Below, in pieces: positions 7,589 through 15,255 of a stretch of DNA of 38,230 nt (positions are counted from its first letter, which is position 1; the number at the start of each line of letters is the position of its first letter). The notes under the pieces are model-generated. The model did not search any database, was not told the DNA's origin, and saw only the letters and a program-made list of their open reading frames with translations. Made by a program: the position numbers and the translations under genes. Source of the stretch: DAOUBA01 sp034432855 (GTDB lineage Bacteria > Chloroflexota > Anaerolineae > B4-G1); contig DAOUBA010000083.1 of NCBI GenBank assembly GCA_034432855.1, positions 1 to 38,230 on the forward strand, in the 5' to 3' direction.

Positions 7589-8832
7589 CACACCCCCTCC
7601 CAGCGACGGAAGATGAGGCAGCCGTTGTGCCCGCCGAAACCGAAGGAGTTGGAGAGCGCCATGCGGGGGTCTGTTTTGCGGGCTTGGTTGGGTACGTAAT
7701 CCAGATCGCAGTCCGGGTCGGGGTGCTCGTAATTGATGGTCGGATGCACCCAGCCGGTCTCCAGACTCTTGATGCAGACGATGGCTTCGACGGCACCAGC
7801 CGCGCCCATCAGATGCCCCATCATGGACTTGGTGGAACTGACGGCCAACCGGTCAGCATGTGCGCCAAAGACGCGGCGGATGGCACGGGTCTCGGTACGG
7901 TCGTTGAGCGGGGTGCTGGTGCCGTGGGCGTTGATGTAATCCACTTCTTCCGGCGTAATTCCGGCATCTTTCAACGCCAGTGCCATCGCGCGGGCCGCGC
8001 CGGCGCCGTCCTCGTCGGGGGCGGCGATGTGAAAGGCATCGGCAGTGGTCCCATAGCCTACCAGTTCGGCATAGATACGCACCCCTCGGCGCCGAGCGTT
8101 TTCCAGGCTTTCCAACACCAGGATGCCGGCACCTTCGCCGATGACGAAGCCGTCGCGCTCGGCGTCGAAGGGGCGGCAGGCGCGCTGGGGCTCGTCGTTG
8201 CGCGTGGAAAGTGCCCCCATGTTGGCAAAGCCTGCCACCGAGATCGGGTGCAGCACGGCCTCACTGCCACCGCAGATGACGACCTCCGCCGCGCCCCGTC
8301 GGATCATCTCGGCAGCCTCGCCGATGGCGTTGCTACCGGTGGTGCAGGCAGAGGCTACGGATATGACGGGGCCGCGCAAACTGTACGCGATGGAGATGGC
8401 AGCCGAGGCCGCGTTGGGCATCATCATGGGCACCATAAACGGACTGACGCGGCGCGGGCCGGACTGCTTGAGGACATCGTGATTCTCCAGCAGGGTGAGC
8501 GCGCCGCCGATGCCGGTGCCGACGACCACGCCAGTGGTTTCCCTGAGCACGTCGTCGAATTCCAGTTGCGTGTCGGCAATAGCCTGGCGGGCGGCAGCCA
8601 GCGCGTAGAGGGTGAACAGGTCGTTGCGCCGCGCCTCGCGGCTGCCAAAGAGCGCCGCCGCATCGAAGCTCTTGACCTCGGCGGCGATCCGCACTTCGAG
8701 GCTGCTGGCGTCGAAGCGGGTGATGGGGCCGGCGCCGCTCTTGCCGGCCAGGAGCGCATCCCACATCGTCGGCACATCGTTGCCCAGGGGGGTGATCGCG
8801 CCCAGGCCAGTGATCACGACACGTCGTCTCAT
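7588..8832 (-). CDS. fabF: 3-oxoacyl-ACP synthase II
   Basis: Elongating condensing enzyme of type II fatty-acid synthesis, 414 aa. The Cys-His-His triad is visible: Cys in SVASACTTGSNA, His in YINAHGTSTPLND and His in KSMMGHLMGAAGAVEA. The start (RRVVITGLGAITPLGND) and end (ALSNSFGFGGHNGCLIF) are characteristic of FabF, and the length is normal. The ATG at 8832 has GGAGGT four bases upstream, but that Shine-Dalgarno lies inside a stem (see 8837-8865), which suggests translational control. Its stop overlaps the fabH start, so the two condensing enzymes are coupled. Confidence 0.96.
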   Translation of the reverse strand: MRRRVVITGLGAITPLGNDVPTMWDALLAGKSGAGPITRFDASSLEVRIAAEVKSFDAAALFGSREARRNDLFTLYALAAARQAIADTQLEFDDVLRETTGVVVGTGIGGALTLLENHDVLKQSGPRRVSPFMVPMMMPNAASAAISIAYSLRGPVISVASACTTGSNAIGEAAEMIRRGAAEVVICGGSEAVLHPISVAGFANMGALSTRNDEPQRACRPFDAERDGFVIGEGAGILVLESLENARRRGVRIYAELVGYGTTADAFHIAAPDEDGAGAARAMALALKDAGITPEEVDYINAHGTSTPLNDRTETRAIRRVFGAHADRLAVSSTKSMMGHLMGAAGAVEAIVCIKSLETGWVHPTINYEHPDPDCDLDYVPNQARKTDPRMALSNSFGFGGHNGCLIFRRWEGV

Positions 8833-8836
8833 AGTT

Positions 8837-8865
8837 ACCTCCAGAACTGGGAACGGTTCTGAGGT
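8837..8865 (-). promoter_or_regulatory. Hairpin that can sequester the fabF ribosome-binding site
   Basis: In the fabF leader, ACCTCAGAAC (8865-8856) can pair with GTTCTGGAGGT (8847-8837) through 10 bp with one bulged G and an eight-base loop. The right arm contains the whole GGAGGT used by fabF, and the ATG lies four bases beyond it. The same symmetry could also serve as a repressor operator. What is seen is the inverted repeat; the regulatory role is inference. Confidence 0.5.
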
Positions 8866-8927
8866 AATAACACCACCGGGGAGAAATCGTTACGGGGGCA
8901 GTCTGGTCAGCGAATCAGCGAGTGCTA

Positions 8928-10874
8928 TCACCTGAATTCCTGTCCGCCATACCGTCCCTCTATTCTGACCTCGCCGTTGCTTTCCCGCGTATACCGCAGG
9001 TGACCTTCGGCCAACCCGCTCACGGTGACGTCAAGGGTGAAGCGTTCTGCATCGTAGTCATACGCGCCTGCGCCGGTCATTACAAAGCCTGCCGAGAAGG
9101 CACAGCCGTTCAGGGTGAACCGCTCGCCTTCGTCCGACGGTTCGAATTGCAGCGTCCCTCCATACGGGCAGCCAACCGCCGTGGGCGTTTCCAGGTCCCA
9201 CATGTAGTATTCGGGCAGGTAATAGATCTCGTCGTCTGCCGATTCCAGCGCCTCCAGCGGGCCGGCGAATTCGGCGGCGTTGGCGGGGGGCAGCGGAACG
9301 TAATCGGCGGCGACGGCTCCGGCGCACGCCGTCTCCCTTTGCGCCGGCATCGTGCCTTCGACCAGGAAATCGGTGACGAGGTCGTCGGGGCAGGGGTTGC
9401 CCCAGGCAAAGGTGACGTGCGGGCCGCCCTGTACGGTGATCAGGTAGCCATCTGCCAGACGACGGTAGACTGCCTCGCCGTTGGCGAGCGGGGTGGCCGG
9501 GTCGGCGGTGGCGCCCAGGACGAGCGTGGGGATGCCCTGGGCGACCAGCGGCGCGGGACGCTCGGCGGGCGGGGCGGCAGGCCAAAAGACGCAGGGCAGG
9601 TCGCCGTAAAAGATCGAACTCAGGCGCGGGACGGCTGCATCCACCGTGTCGCCGGCGCGGATATAGGCCCGGGCGCGTTCGGCGGGGATGCCGGAGAAGT
9701 AGGCGTAGTCGCTACATTCGATCGCATAGTAGGCGGCGTCCGAGTAGGTGGGATCGGGGACGGCTTCGAGTGTCTCTGGGTCCAGCCCTAGCGAGTCGTA
9801 CAGGATGCGGGCGAGGGGCACCAGGTCGTCGCGGGCAGCAGCGGCGATGGCCCGCTGGAGGATCATACGCTCGCCTTCCGAGTACAGGTAGCCGGCGGTG
9901 GCCGCTTCCAGGTCGGCCAGGGTGAACGTGCGGTGGGCGGTGCCGCCGGAGGGGAGCGGGAAGTCGAAGGGCAGCGGCGCGCGGGCCAGGCGGGCGGCCA
10001 GGTCATCGTAGGCGGCGAGCGCGTCGCCGCCCGCATCGGCGGCGCAGGCGGGATCGGCGTTGCAGGCTTCGAGGGTGGCGATCAGCGTGTCGTTGAACGC
10101 CTGGGCCTGCTGGGCGTAAAAATCGGGCCCGGAGAGCGTCAGATCCACCGTGCCGTCCAGGATCAGTCCGGCCAGGCGCTCCGGGTGGGCGGCGGCGTAG
10201 GTCTGGGCGAACTGGGTGCCGTAACTCTCGCCGTAGAGCCAGAACTTGTCCGCGCCGAGGGCCTGCCGGAAATCCTCCAGGTCCTCGACCGCCTGGGCGG
10301 TGCTCAGGTAGGGGAGCAGGTTCGTGGGCCCCATCTCGGCGATACAGTCCTGGGCGAAAGTCTCGGCAGCGGCGACAAGGGCTGCTTCTTGGGCGGGCGT
10401 CGTGGCACGGGCGTCGGTGCAATAGTAGGCTGCGGCGGCCTTCGGGCATTGCAGGCCGCCGGAGAGGCCGACGCCGCGCTGGTCGAAGAAGACGATATCG
10501 AAATGCTCCGGGATACGGGGGTCGTAACTCTCCACGTATTGGTCGGCGGCCGTGAGTCCGGAGGTGCCCGGTCCGCCGGTGACGACGACGAATAGTCCCT
10601 TGCGCTCGCCATCGGCCGGACGCACGGCAAAGGTGACCTGGATCGTCTCGTCCTCGGCGGCGTCAAAGTGGTCGAGGGGGACAGCCAGTGGGACGCAGAT
10701 GAACTCGCTTTCGGGGCAGGGGGTGCCGCCGAGTTGTGCGAGGATTGCTGGCGTGTCCGCGCGGCGAACTGTGGCTGTGGGCACGACTCCCGGCCCGGGG
10801 GCACAGGCGGTGGTCAAGGCGAGAAGCGCCAGGGTGAATATTTTACCACAAAGGACACGAGGGGCACGAAGGTT
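8928..10874 (-). CDS. Secreted alpha/beta-hydrolase lipoprotein, tripeptidyl-aminopeptidase (TAP)-like
   Basis: Probable exported serine peptidase or esterase, 648 aa from this start. The N-terminus has two arginines and a lysine, a hydrophobic run (FTLALLAL) and a lipobox ending TTAC, so a lipid-anchored signal peptide is expected. The hydrolase core shows an oxyanion motif (VVTGGPGTSG), FFDQRGVGLS, the nucleophile elbow YGESYGTQ (Ser), an Asp in GATADPATPL and a His in GGPHVTF, near the order seen in Streptomyces TAP and proline iminopeptidase relatives. About 130 residues after the His form an extra beta-rich C-terminal region. Start choice is uncertain: GTG at 10874 has AAAGGG six bases upstream and gives a normal lipoprotein signal; GTG at 10916 would add 14 residues. 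The signal-peptide codons overlap a 9-bp tandem repeat. Confidence 0.88.
   Translation of the reverse strand, partial: NLRAPRVLCGKIFTLALLALTTACAPGPGVVPTATVRRADTPAILAQLGGTPCPESEFICVPLAVPLDHFDAAEDETIQVTFAVRPADGERKGLFVVVTGGPGTSGLTAADQYVESYDPRIPEHFDIVFFDQRGVGLSGGLQCPKAAAAYYCTDARATTPAQEAALVAAAETFAQDCIAEMGPTNLLPYLSTAQAVEDLEDFRQALGADKFWLYGESYGTQFAQTYAAAHPERLAGLILDGTVDLTLSGPDFYAQQAQAFNDTLIATLEACNADPACAADAGGDALAAYDDLAARLARAPLPFDFPLPSGGTAHRTFTLADLEAATAGYLYSEGERMILQRAIAAAARDDLVPLARILYDSLGLDPETLEAVPDPTYSDAAYYAIECSDYAYFSGIPAERARAYIRAGDTVDAAVPRLSSIFYGDLPCVFWPAAPPAERPAPLVAQGIPTLVLGATADPATPLANGEAVYRRLADGYLITVQGGPHVTFAWGNPCPDDLVTDFLVEGTMPAQRETACAGAVAADYVPLPPANAAEFAGPLEALESADDEIYYLPEYYMWDLETPTAVGCPYGGTLQFEPSDEGERFTLNGCAFSAGFVMTGAGAYDYDAERFTLDVTVSGLAEGHLRYTRESNGEVRIEGRYGGQEFR
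10847..10872. repeat. Nonamer tandem repeat inside a signal-peptide coding region
   Basis: Three near-copies of a nine-base unit, CACAAAGGA, CACGAGGGG and CACGAAGG, lie in register. They fall in the first codons of the TAP-like hydrolase. The same style of CACGAAGG repeat is more usual between genes, so either the real start is further in or a dispersed repeat has been recruited as coding sequence. Confidence 0.6.
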
Positions 10875-10953
10875 CACCGGGTACCCTTTCTGGCCAGTGC
10901 GAGGACCGGAGTTCACATACCCTAACCCGGACGAGCCGAAACCAACAGGCTTT

Positions 10954-11019
10954 TGCCACGAATTACACGAATTTCACTAATTTTCTGCCATTTCGTGTGA
11001 ATTCGTGCAATTCGTGGCA
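10954..11019. repeat. Imperfect long inverted repeat between the hydrolase and the oxidoreductase genes
   Basis: A 24-base left arm beginning TGCCACGAATTACACGAA (10954-10976 region) and a 23-base right arm (10997-11019) are reverse complements except for one substitution and one extra T. A hairpin of about 22 bp with a 20-base loop is possible. It follows the stop of the oxidoreductase beta gene by 55 bp, so it could end that transcript, though no U-tract follows. The 158-bp gap holds no gene. Confidence 0.75.
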
Positions 11020-11074
11020 GATGAATAGCGGCGCTCAGATTCTTTCGTTGTGCAAGGATTTCACACGCAACGGA

Positions 11075-11947
11075 TTAACGGACCTCTGCCAGCAGCGCCT
11101 CGATCTGTTCGGGGCGCAATAGCCCGAGGGGCTGGCACACCAGCGGACCGGCCTTGAGCGCCGGCACCTGTTCTTCGTAGGCGAGCAGGTCTTCGGTCTG
11201 GTAAAAGATGCCGATGGGGATGCGCTCGCCCCACTCCTGCGCCCGTCGGAACGCCGCTTCGCGGTCGCTCACGTCGTAGCCCGGCTCGTCCTGTAATTTG
11301 TAGACGCGCGGACGGTAAAAGTCGTACGAGTTCTGGCGGTTGAAGGTCACGCACGGCTGGAAAACGTCAATCAGGGCATACCCGCGATGCTGGAGCGCGC
11401 GGGCGATGACGCCGGAGAGGTGATCGAGATCGCCGGACCAGGAACGGGCGACGAAGGTGGCGCCGGCGGCGAGCGCTGCCGCGATGGGGTTGACCGGGCG
11501 CTCGATGGCGCCCCACGGCGAGGTCTTGCTCACCCGCCCCTGGTCGCTGGTGGGCGAGTATTGCCCCTTGGTCAGGCCGTAGATGCGGTTGTCCTGCACG
11601 ATGTCCACCAGGCCGATGTTGCGGCGGGCGGCGTGCATCATGTGGCCCAGCCCTTCAGCGTACGCGTCGCCATCGCCGTGGGTGCAGATCACCTTGAGCC
11701 CGTGATTGGCGAGGCGAAAGCCGGTGGCGACCGGTACGGTGCGCCCGTGCAGGCCCATAAAGCCGTTGGCATAGGTGTAATCGGGCAACTTGCTGCCACA
11801 GCCGATGCCGCTCACCAGCATGACCTGATGCGGGGCCAGGTTCGCTTCGGCGAGGGCCTTTTTCAGCGCGTTCCAGATGCCGAAATTCCCGCAGCCAGTG
11901 CACCAGGTGGGGCGGACGGGGCTGGAGAAATCATGTACATCGCCCAT
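11075..11947 (-). CDS. korB: 2-oxoacid:ferredoxin oxidoreductase, beta subunit
   Basis: Thiamine-diphosphate subunit of a ferredoxin-linked oxoacid oxidoreductase (KorB/OforB type), 290 aa. It decarboxylates a 2-oxoacid with CoA and reduces ferredoxin together with the alpha subunit. Visible: WCTGCGNFG and GIGCGSKLPDY (cluster cysteines), the TPP motif GDGDAYAEGLGH ending around DNRIYGLTKGQ, and a further Cys in FQPCVTFN. These match 2-oxoglutarate or broad-substrate enzymes better than pyruvate-specific ones, but the substrate is not settled by sequence. The ATG at 11947 has GAGGTAG upstream. It follows the alpha gene by 47 bp. Confidence 0.92.
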   Translation of the reverse strand: MGDVHDFSSPVRPTWCTGCGNFGIWNALKKALAEANLAPHQVMLVSGIGCGSKLPDYTYANGFMGLHGRTVPVATGFRLANHGLKVICTHGDGDAYAEGLGHMMHAARRNIGLVDIVQDNRIYGLTKGQYSPTSDQGRVSKTSPWGAIERPVNPIAAALAAGATFVARSWSGDLDHLSGVIARALQHRGYALIDVFQPCVTFNRQNSYDFYRPRVYKLQDEPGYDVSDREAAFRRAQEWGERIPIGIFYQTEDLLAYEEQVPALKAGPLVCQPLGLLRPEQIEALLAEVR

Positions 11948-11967
11948 AGGATTCTACCTCGTTGATC

Positions 11968-12015
11968 GTGATACGTGATCTCACGGGTCACGGGTCACGA
12001 GTCACGTATCACGTC
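11968..12015. repeat. Heptanucleotide tandem repeat with terminal inverted repeat
   Basis: Five consecutive seven-base units, TCACGGG, TCACGGG, TCACGAG, TCACGTA and TCACGTC, run from 11981 to 12015. The end of this block also forms a perfect 11-bp inverted repeat, GTGATACGTGA (11968-11978) with TCACGTATCAC (12002-12012). The block spans the alpha-beta junction and encodes the last residues of the alpha subunit. Confidence 0.85.
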
Positions 12016-13740
12016 CTCATAGTGTTCGACAATGTACTCCGGCGATAGGGGCCGGCCATCGTATTTCAGGATGTGCTCCGTGATGTGGCAGCCGGTGGTC
12101 TGGCGGATGAGATCGGCCAATTGGCCGGAGTAGTTGCTCTCGACGGCGACGACGCGTTGGGCTGCCGCGAGCGTTTCGGCGACCGGGGCGGCGGGAAAGG
12201 GCCACAGGTCGCAGAGGTGCAACATCTGCGCAGATACACCCTGCGCGTTGAGTCGGTCCACCGCCTCGCGCAACGGGCCGTAGGTGGAGCCCCAGCCGAC
12301 GAAGGTGACCTCCGCCTCTGACGGGCCATGGAGCGTGGGCGGGCGCATCTCTTGGCGGACAGCCTCCAGTTTGCGCATGCGCTTGTCCATCATGCGGCGG
12401 CGGTTGTCGGCATCCTCCAGGATGTGGCCGTACTCGTCGTGCTCGTCGCTGCTGGAGGCGTAGACGGCCCTGGGATGACCAGGGAGCGCGCGCGGGGAGA
12501 CGCCGCTTTCGGTGAAGGCGTGGCGCCGGTACTCGCCTGTCAGCGCGTCCAGGTCTGCTTCGCTCAACAACTCGCCGCGATCAATCGTCACCGCGTCAAA
12601 GTCGAGCCCGTCCACGGTGCGCAGCGCGTTGGCCAGAAAGTGGTCGGAGAGGACGATGGCCGGACTCTGGCAACGCTCGGCCAGGTTGAAGGCACGCCAG
12701 CCGACCTCGAAGGATTGCTCGACCGTTCCCGGAGCCAGGAGGACGCGCGGGAATTCGCCGTGCGAGGCGTGCAGCGCGAACAGGAGGTCGCCCTGCTCGG
12801 TACGGGTCGCCAGGCCGGTGGAGGGGCCGGGGCGCTGCGCCTCGTAGATGACAATGGGGACTTCGGTCATCCCGGCCAGGCCCAGCGCTTCGACCATGAG
12901 GCAAAAACCGCCGCCGGAGGTGGGGGTCAGCGCGCGCACGCCGGCCTGTGCCGCGCCCACGACCGCACAGGCCGCAGCGATCTCGTCTTCGACCTGCGCG
13001 GTGACGACGCCGTATGCTTCGGCGTGGGCGGCCATCCATTCCAGCACCGGGCTACCCGGGGTCATCGGGTAGCCGGCGACGAAGCGGCAGCCGCCGGCGA
13101 GCGCCCCCATCGCAAACGCCTGGTTGCCGTTCAAGAGCAGGCGGGGCGGGGCACCGGGGATGGCCTCCATACGGAAGGCAAAGTCGGCCTGTAAGGGGCG
13201 TGCCGCTTCGATGCCGGCCTCGGTGACCTTGAGGTTGGCGTCTACTATAGCCTGCCCCTTGCGGCCAAAGTTCTCACGAATGATGCTCTCCATATAGGCG
13301 GGGTCAAAGCCGAGCAGACCGGCGGCCACGCCCAGGATTAGCGTGTTGCGCATGACCTCGCTGCCGCCGTACTCTCTGGCCAGGGCGGAGAGGGGCACGG
13401 GGAAGAAGCCGACGTTGGGGCGACGCAGGTCGTCGGGCGGCGGCTCTTTTTCGTCATAGACGATGCCACCGCCGGGGACGACGGCATCCACGTGTCGCCG
13501 GATCGTCTCCACGTCCAGCGCCAGCAGGAGGTGCACCGGCTCGGCGTGGGAGTAGAGCGGCTGAGGGGAGATGCGGATGGAGAAAAAGTTATGGCCGCCG
13601 CGAATGCGCGAGTGATAGTCGGGCAGCCCGAAGACGTAGAGGCCGCCGCGCGCCAGCGCCTTGGCGAATCCCGCGCCGCTCGATTCCAGCCCCATCCCGG
13701 CCTCGCCGCCGATGCGGATGGTGAGGTCTTTCTGTGCCAT
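11995..13740 (-). CDS. korA: 2-oxoacid:ferredoxin oxidoreductase, fused gamma-alpha subunit
   Basis: Large subunit of the oxoacid oxidoreductase, 581 aa. Residues 1-190 are a gamma domain (IRIGGEAGMGLESSG start, then YHSRIRGGHNFFSIRIS); about 205 onward is the alpha (pyrimidine-binding/transketolase-like) domain with LLNGNQAFAMGALAGGCRFVAGYPMTPGSP cut here as NGNQAFAMGAL and GYPMTPGSP, then TPTSGGGFCLM and, near the end, a domain II motif in VAVESNYSGQLADLI. Fusion of gamma to alpha is the usual KorA/OforA arrangement. The ATG at 13740 has AAGGAG upstream; the in-frame start at 13812 lies in repeats and is rejected. Reduced ferredoxin from this enzyme could feed the neighbouring ferredoxin:thioredoxin-reductase-like protein. 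Confidence 0.92.
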   Translation of the reverse strand: MAQKDLTIRIGGEAGMGLESSGAGFAKALARGGLYVFGLPDYHSRIRGGHNFFSIRISPQPLYSHAEPVHLLLALDVETIRRHVDAVVPGGGIVYDEKEPPPDDLRRPNVGFFPVPLSALAREYGGSEVMRNTLILGVAAGLLGFDPAYMESIIRENFGRKGQAIVDANLKVTEAGIEAARPLQADFAFRMEAIPGAPPRLLLNGNQAFAMGALAGGCRFVAGYPMTPGSPVLEWMAAHAEAYGVVTAQVEDEIAAACAVVGAAQAGVRALTPTSGGGFCLMVEALGLAGMTEVPIVIYEAQRPGPSTGLATRTEQGDLLFALHASHGEFPRVLLAPGTVEQSFEVGWRAFNLAERCQSPAIVLSDHFLANALRTVDGLDFDAVTIDRGELLSEADLDALTGEYRRHAFTESGVSPRALPGHPRAVYASSSDEHDEYGHILEDADNRRRMMDKRMRKLEAVRQEMRPPTLHGPSEAEVTFVGWGSTYGPLREAVDRLNAQGVSAQMLHLCDLWPFPAAPVAETLAAAQRVVAVESNYSGQLADLIRQTTGCHITEHILKYDGRPLSPEYIVEHYEDVIRDS

Positions 13741-13763
13741 GTTGCGCTCCTTGATGGCGTGGT

Positions 13764-13834
13764 GCGTGAAGCGTGAGGCGTGAGATGTAACGCGCGAGCC
13801 CTTGTGTTTCACGGATTACGCTTTGTGTTCTACG
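13764..13834. repeat. Heptanucleotide repeats, inverted halves
   Basis: The left part has seven-base units GCGTGAA, GCGTGAG, GCGTGAG, ATGTAAC and GCGCGAG (13764-13798). The right part has TTTCACG, GATTACG, CTTTGTG and TTCTACG (13807-13834), which are roughly the reverse complement family. The two halves can fold on each other. They fill the gap between the ferritin-like gene stop (13835) and the korA start. Confidence 0.75.
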
Positions 13835-14383
13835 TCACCCGGTGAAGAACGGCTTTTGCTCCGGGTCCCACCAGGTCCGATTCTGGGCCAGGTAGTCGTG
13901 GGTGTTCTGGAGGAGGCGGTAGTGTTCTTCTTCCTGGCGGGTCAGGAACTCGTAGGTGGCGCGCGCGTTGGGATCGCTGGATAGTTGGGCAGCGTAGAGA
14001 TAGTGGGCACGGGTGATGTTCTCCGTCTCCATGCCGAACTCGAGCACGGCAAGGTCGTTGTCCAGCGAGACCTGACGGTTGGCCGTGAAGACAGGTATCG
14101 AGTCCAACGGCTCATCGCCTGGCAAGTCCGGGTTTTCAGGATCAATAGGCAAGTCCAACGCCATCGCCTCCTCGTAGGAAAGCCAGCCACGCCCTTCCTC
14201 TACTGCCTGGTATTCGGCCAGCAGCAGGCGCAGGTGGTCTACTTCCTGGGCGGCCAGGTCCTGGAACATGGCCTTGCCGCGCTTGTCGGAGGCCAGGTTA
14301 GCGGCGAGCCTGTAGAAGCGATAGCCGTCGCGTTCCAGGCTCATCCCGCGTCGCAGGATGCCTTGTGGGGTATTCCAGTCCAT
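13835..14383 (-). CDS. Ferritin-like diiron protein
   Basis: Four-helix ferritin/rubrerythrin-type protein, 182 aa. Diiron ligands can be placed as Glu in SLERDGYRFY, Glu and His in AAQEVDHLRLL, Glu in EFGMETENITRAHYLY and Glu and His in RQEEEHYRLL. An insert of about 45 residues between the second and third helices (from about residue 58 to 105, rich in Asp, Glu and Pro) is unusual. There is no rubredoxin domain and no encapsulin-loading peptide; the C-terminus ends in KPFFTG. The ATG at 14383 has GGAG upstream and lies 15 bp after the FTR-rubredoxin stop, so the genes are cotranscribed. Role: peroxide or oxygen reduction or iron handling, by family. Confidence 0.85.
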   Translation of the reverse strand: MDWNTPQGILRRGMSLERDGYRFYRLAANLASDKRGKAMFQDLAAQEVDHLRLLLAEYQAVEEGRGWLSYEEAMALDLPIDPENPDLPGDEPLDSIPVFTANRQVSLDNDLAVLEFGMETENITRAHYLYAAQLSSDPNARATYEFLTRQEEEHYRLLQNTHDYLAQNRTWWDPEQKPFFTG

Positions 14384-14398
14384 CGTTCTCCTTTCGAA

Positions 14399-14914
14399 TC
14401 ACCAGAATCGTTCGAAACGCTCGCGCTTGGCCTTGCAGATCGGGCAGACGCCCGGGGGCTGTTCGCGGGCGCAGAGGTAGCCGCACACCCGGCAGCGCCA
14501 CACCGGCAGCGGCGGAACCGCGAGAGGCGCACCTGCCGGAGGCGCAGTGGGGCGCTCCTGGGGGCGTTGGCCCTCGGGCAGGCGACGTTCGGGAATGGAT
14601 TGAACCTGCCGTTTGCCTTCCAGCACCTCGTCGGAAACGTAGAGCGCGCAGTAGCAGGTGCCCCATTCGGCCAGGTCGGGATCGCGATAGTCGCACGGGC
14701 AAATGATGTCGAGGTCCCTCTGCTTATCGCCCGTTGCCAGCCGACAGGGGCAGGCAGGGTAGCCGTAACGCTGTTCGTTGACCAGCAATCCTTCCACCAG
14801 CCCGCGGGTGAACTCGCGGTCGGGGTTGAGGTGATAGCCGGAGGCTTCGGCCTCGCGGTTCAGTCGCTCGTAGAGGGCGTCAACCTGTTCGGGGGAGATG
14901 GCCGTTTCGTTCAT
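14399..14914 (-). CDS. Ferredoxin:thioredoxin reductase catalytic domain fused to rubredoxin
   Basis: Probable ferredoxin-dependent disulfide reductase, 171 aa. Residues about 1-100 are an FTR beta-chain domain with its six cysteines: CPC at 55-57, CPC at 72-74 and CYC at 87-89 (the last is usually CHC). Four ligate a [4Fe-4S] cluster and two form the redox disulfide in the known enzyme. A Pro/Gln-rich linker leads to a C-terminal rubredoxin-like domain (WRCRVCGYLC, then VCPICKAKRERFERFW) with two CxxC pairs. FTR-like proteins fused to rubredoxin are known in anaerobes. The ATG at 14914 overlaps the glutaredoxin stop (ATGA), so glutaredoxin is the obvious substrate. The longer frame to 15130 is a shadow. 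Confidence 0.88.
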   Translation of the reverse strand: MNETAISPEQVDALYERLNREAEASGYHLNPDREFTRGLVEGLLVNEQRYGYPACPCRLATGDKQRDLDIICPCDYRDPDLAEWGTCYCALYVSDEVLEGKRQVQSIPERRLPEGQRPQERPTAPPAGAPLAVPPLPVWRCRVCGYLCAREQPPGVCPICKAKRERFERFW

Positions 14915-15201
14915 AGTCCCAGCACCTCTGCGAGTTCTTCCGGCCGGTAGCCGATCACACAGCGGGCGTCGTCCACGACGGTGGTGGGGAAGGAGAGGGA
15001 AGGGTTCCAGTGACGCACCTGAGTCTTTGCTTCCTCTTGCTCCTGTCCGTGCAGCAAGTCCACGTATACATAGTCGAACGCGACGCCGTGCTCCTCCAGG
15101 AACCGGCGGGTGCGTTTGCACCAGATGCATGTGGAGATGCCGAAGAACTGCACGTGATGTTGATTCTTTGGACCGGTGACACTACCTTTTGCTTGTGGCA
15201 T
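14911..15201 (-). CDS. Glutaredoxin-like redox protein (CIWC)
   Basis: Small thioredoxin-fold thiol carrier, 96 aa. HVQFFGISTCIWCKRTRRFL carries the redox CxxC as CIWC near residue 25; FPTTVVDD carries the cis-proline; VIGYRPEELAEVL is the typical end (GxxPEEL-like). It is a glutaredoxin/NrdH-type protein and, lacking any glutathione reductase in view, is probably reduced by the coupled FTR-rubredoxin fusion. Start at 15201 has only a weak ribosome-binding site. It begins 54 bp after the last kinase of the sensory cluster, with no clear promoter in between. Confidence 0.85.
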   Translation of the reverse strand: MPQAKGSVTGPKNQHHVQFFGISTCIWCKRTRRFLEEHGVAFDYVYVDLLHGQEQEEAKTQVRHWNPSLSFPTTVVDDARCVIGYRPEELAEVLGL

Positions 15202-15255
15202 TATCAGAATCCCTTTTGCTTGCTCCCGATTTGGACGGATAGCGCGACTGACCGA

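Noticed and set aside
7582..8862. Long plus-strand open frame opposite fabF
   Set aside because: Codon-shadow of fabF; product is Gly/Ala/Asp/Gly-rich with no family motif.
8922..10595. Plus-strand open frames opposite the TAP-like hydrolase
   Set aside because: Gly/Val/Arg-rich shadows of the hydrolase gene.
12328..13194. Plus-strand open frame of 288 codons opposite korA
   Set aside because: Mirror of a GC-rich coding strand, no recognisable motif or ribosome-binding site.
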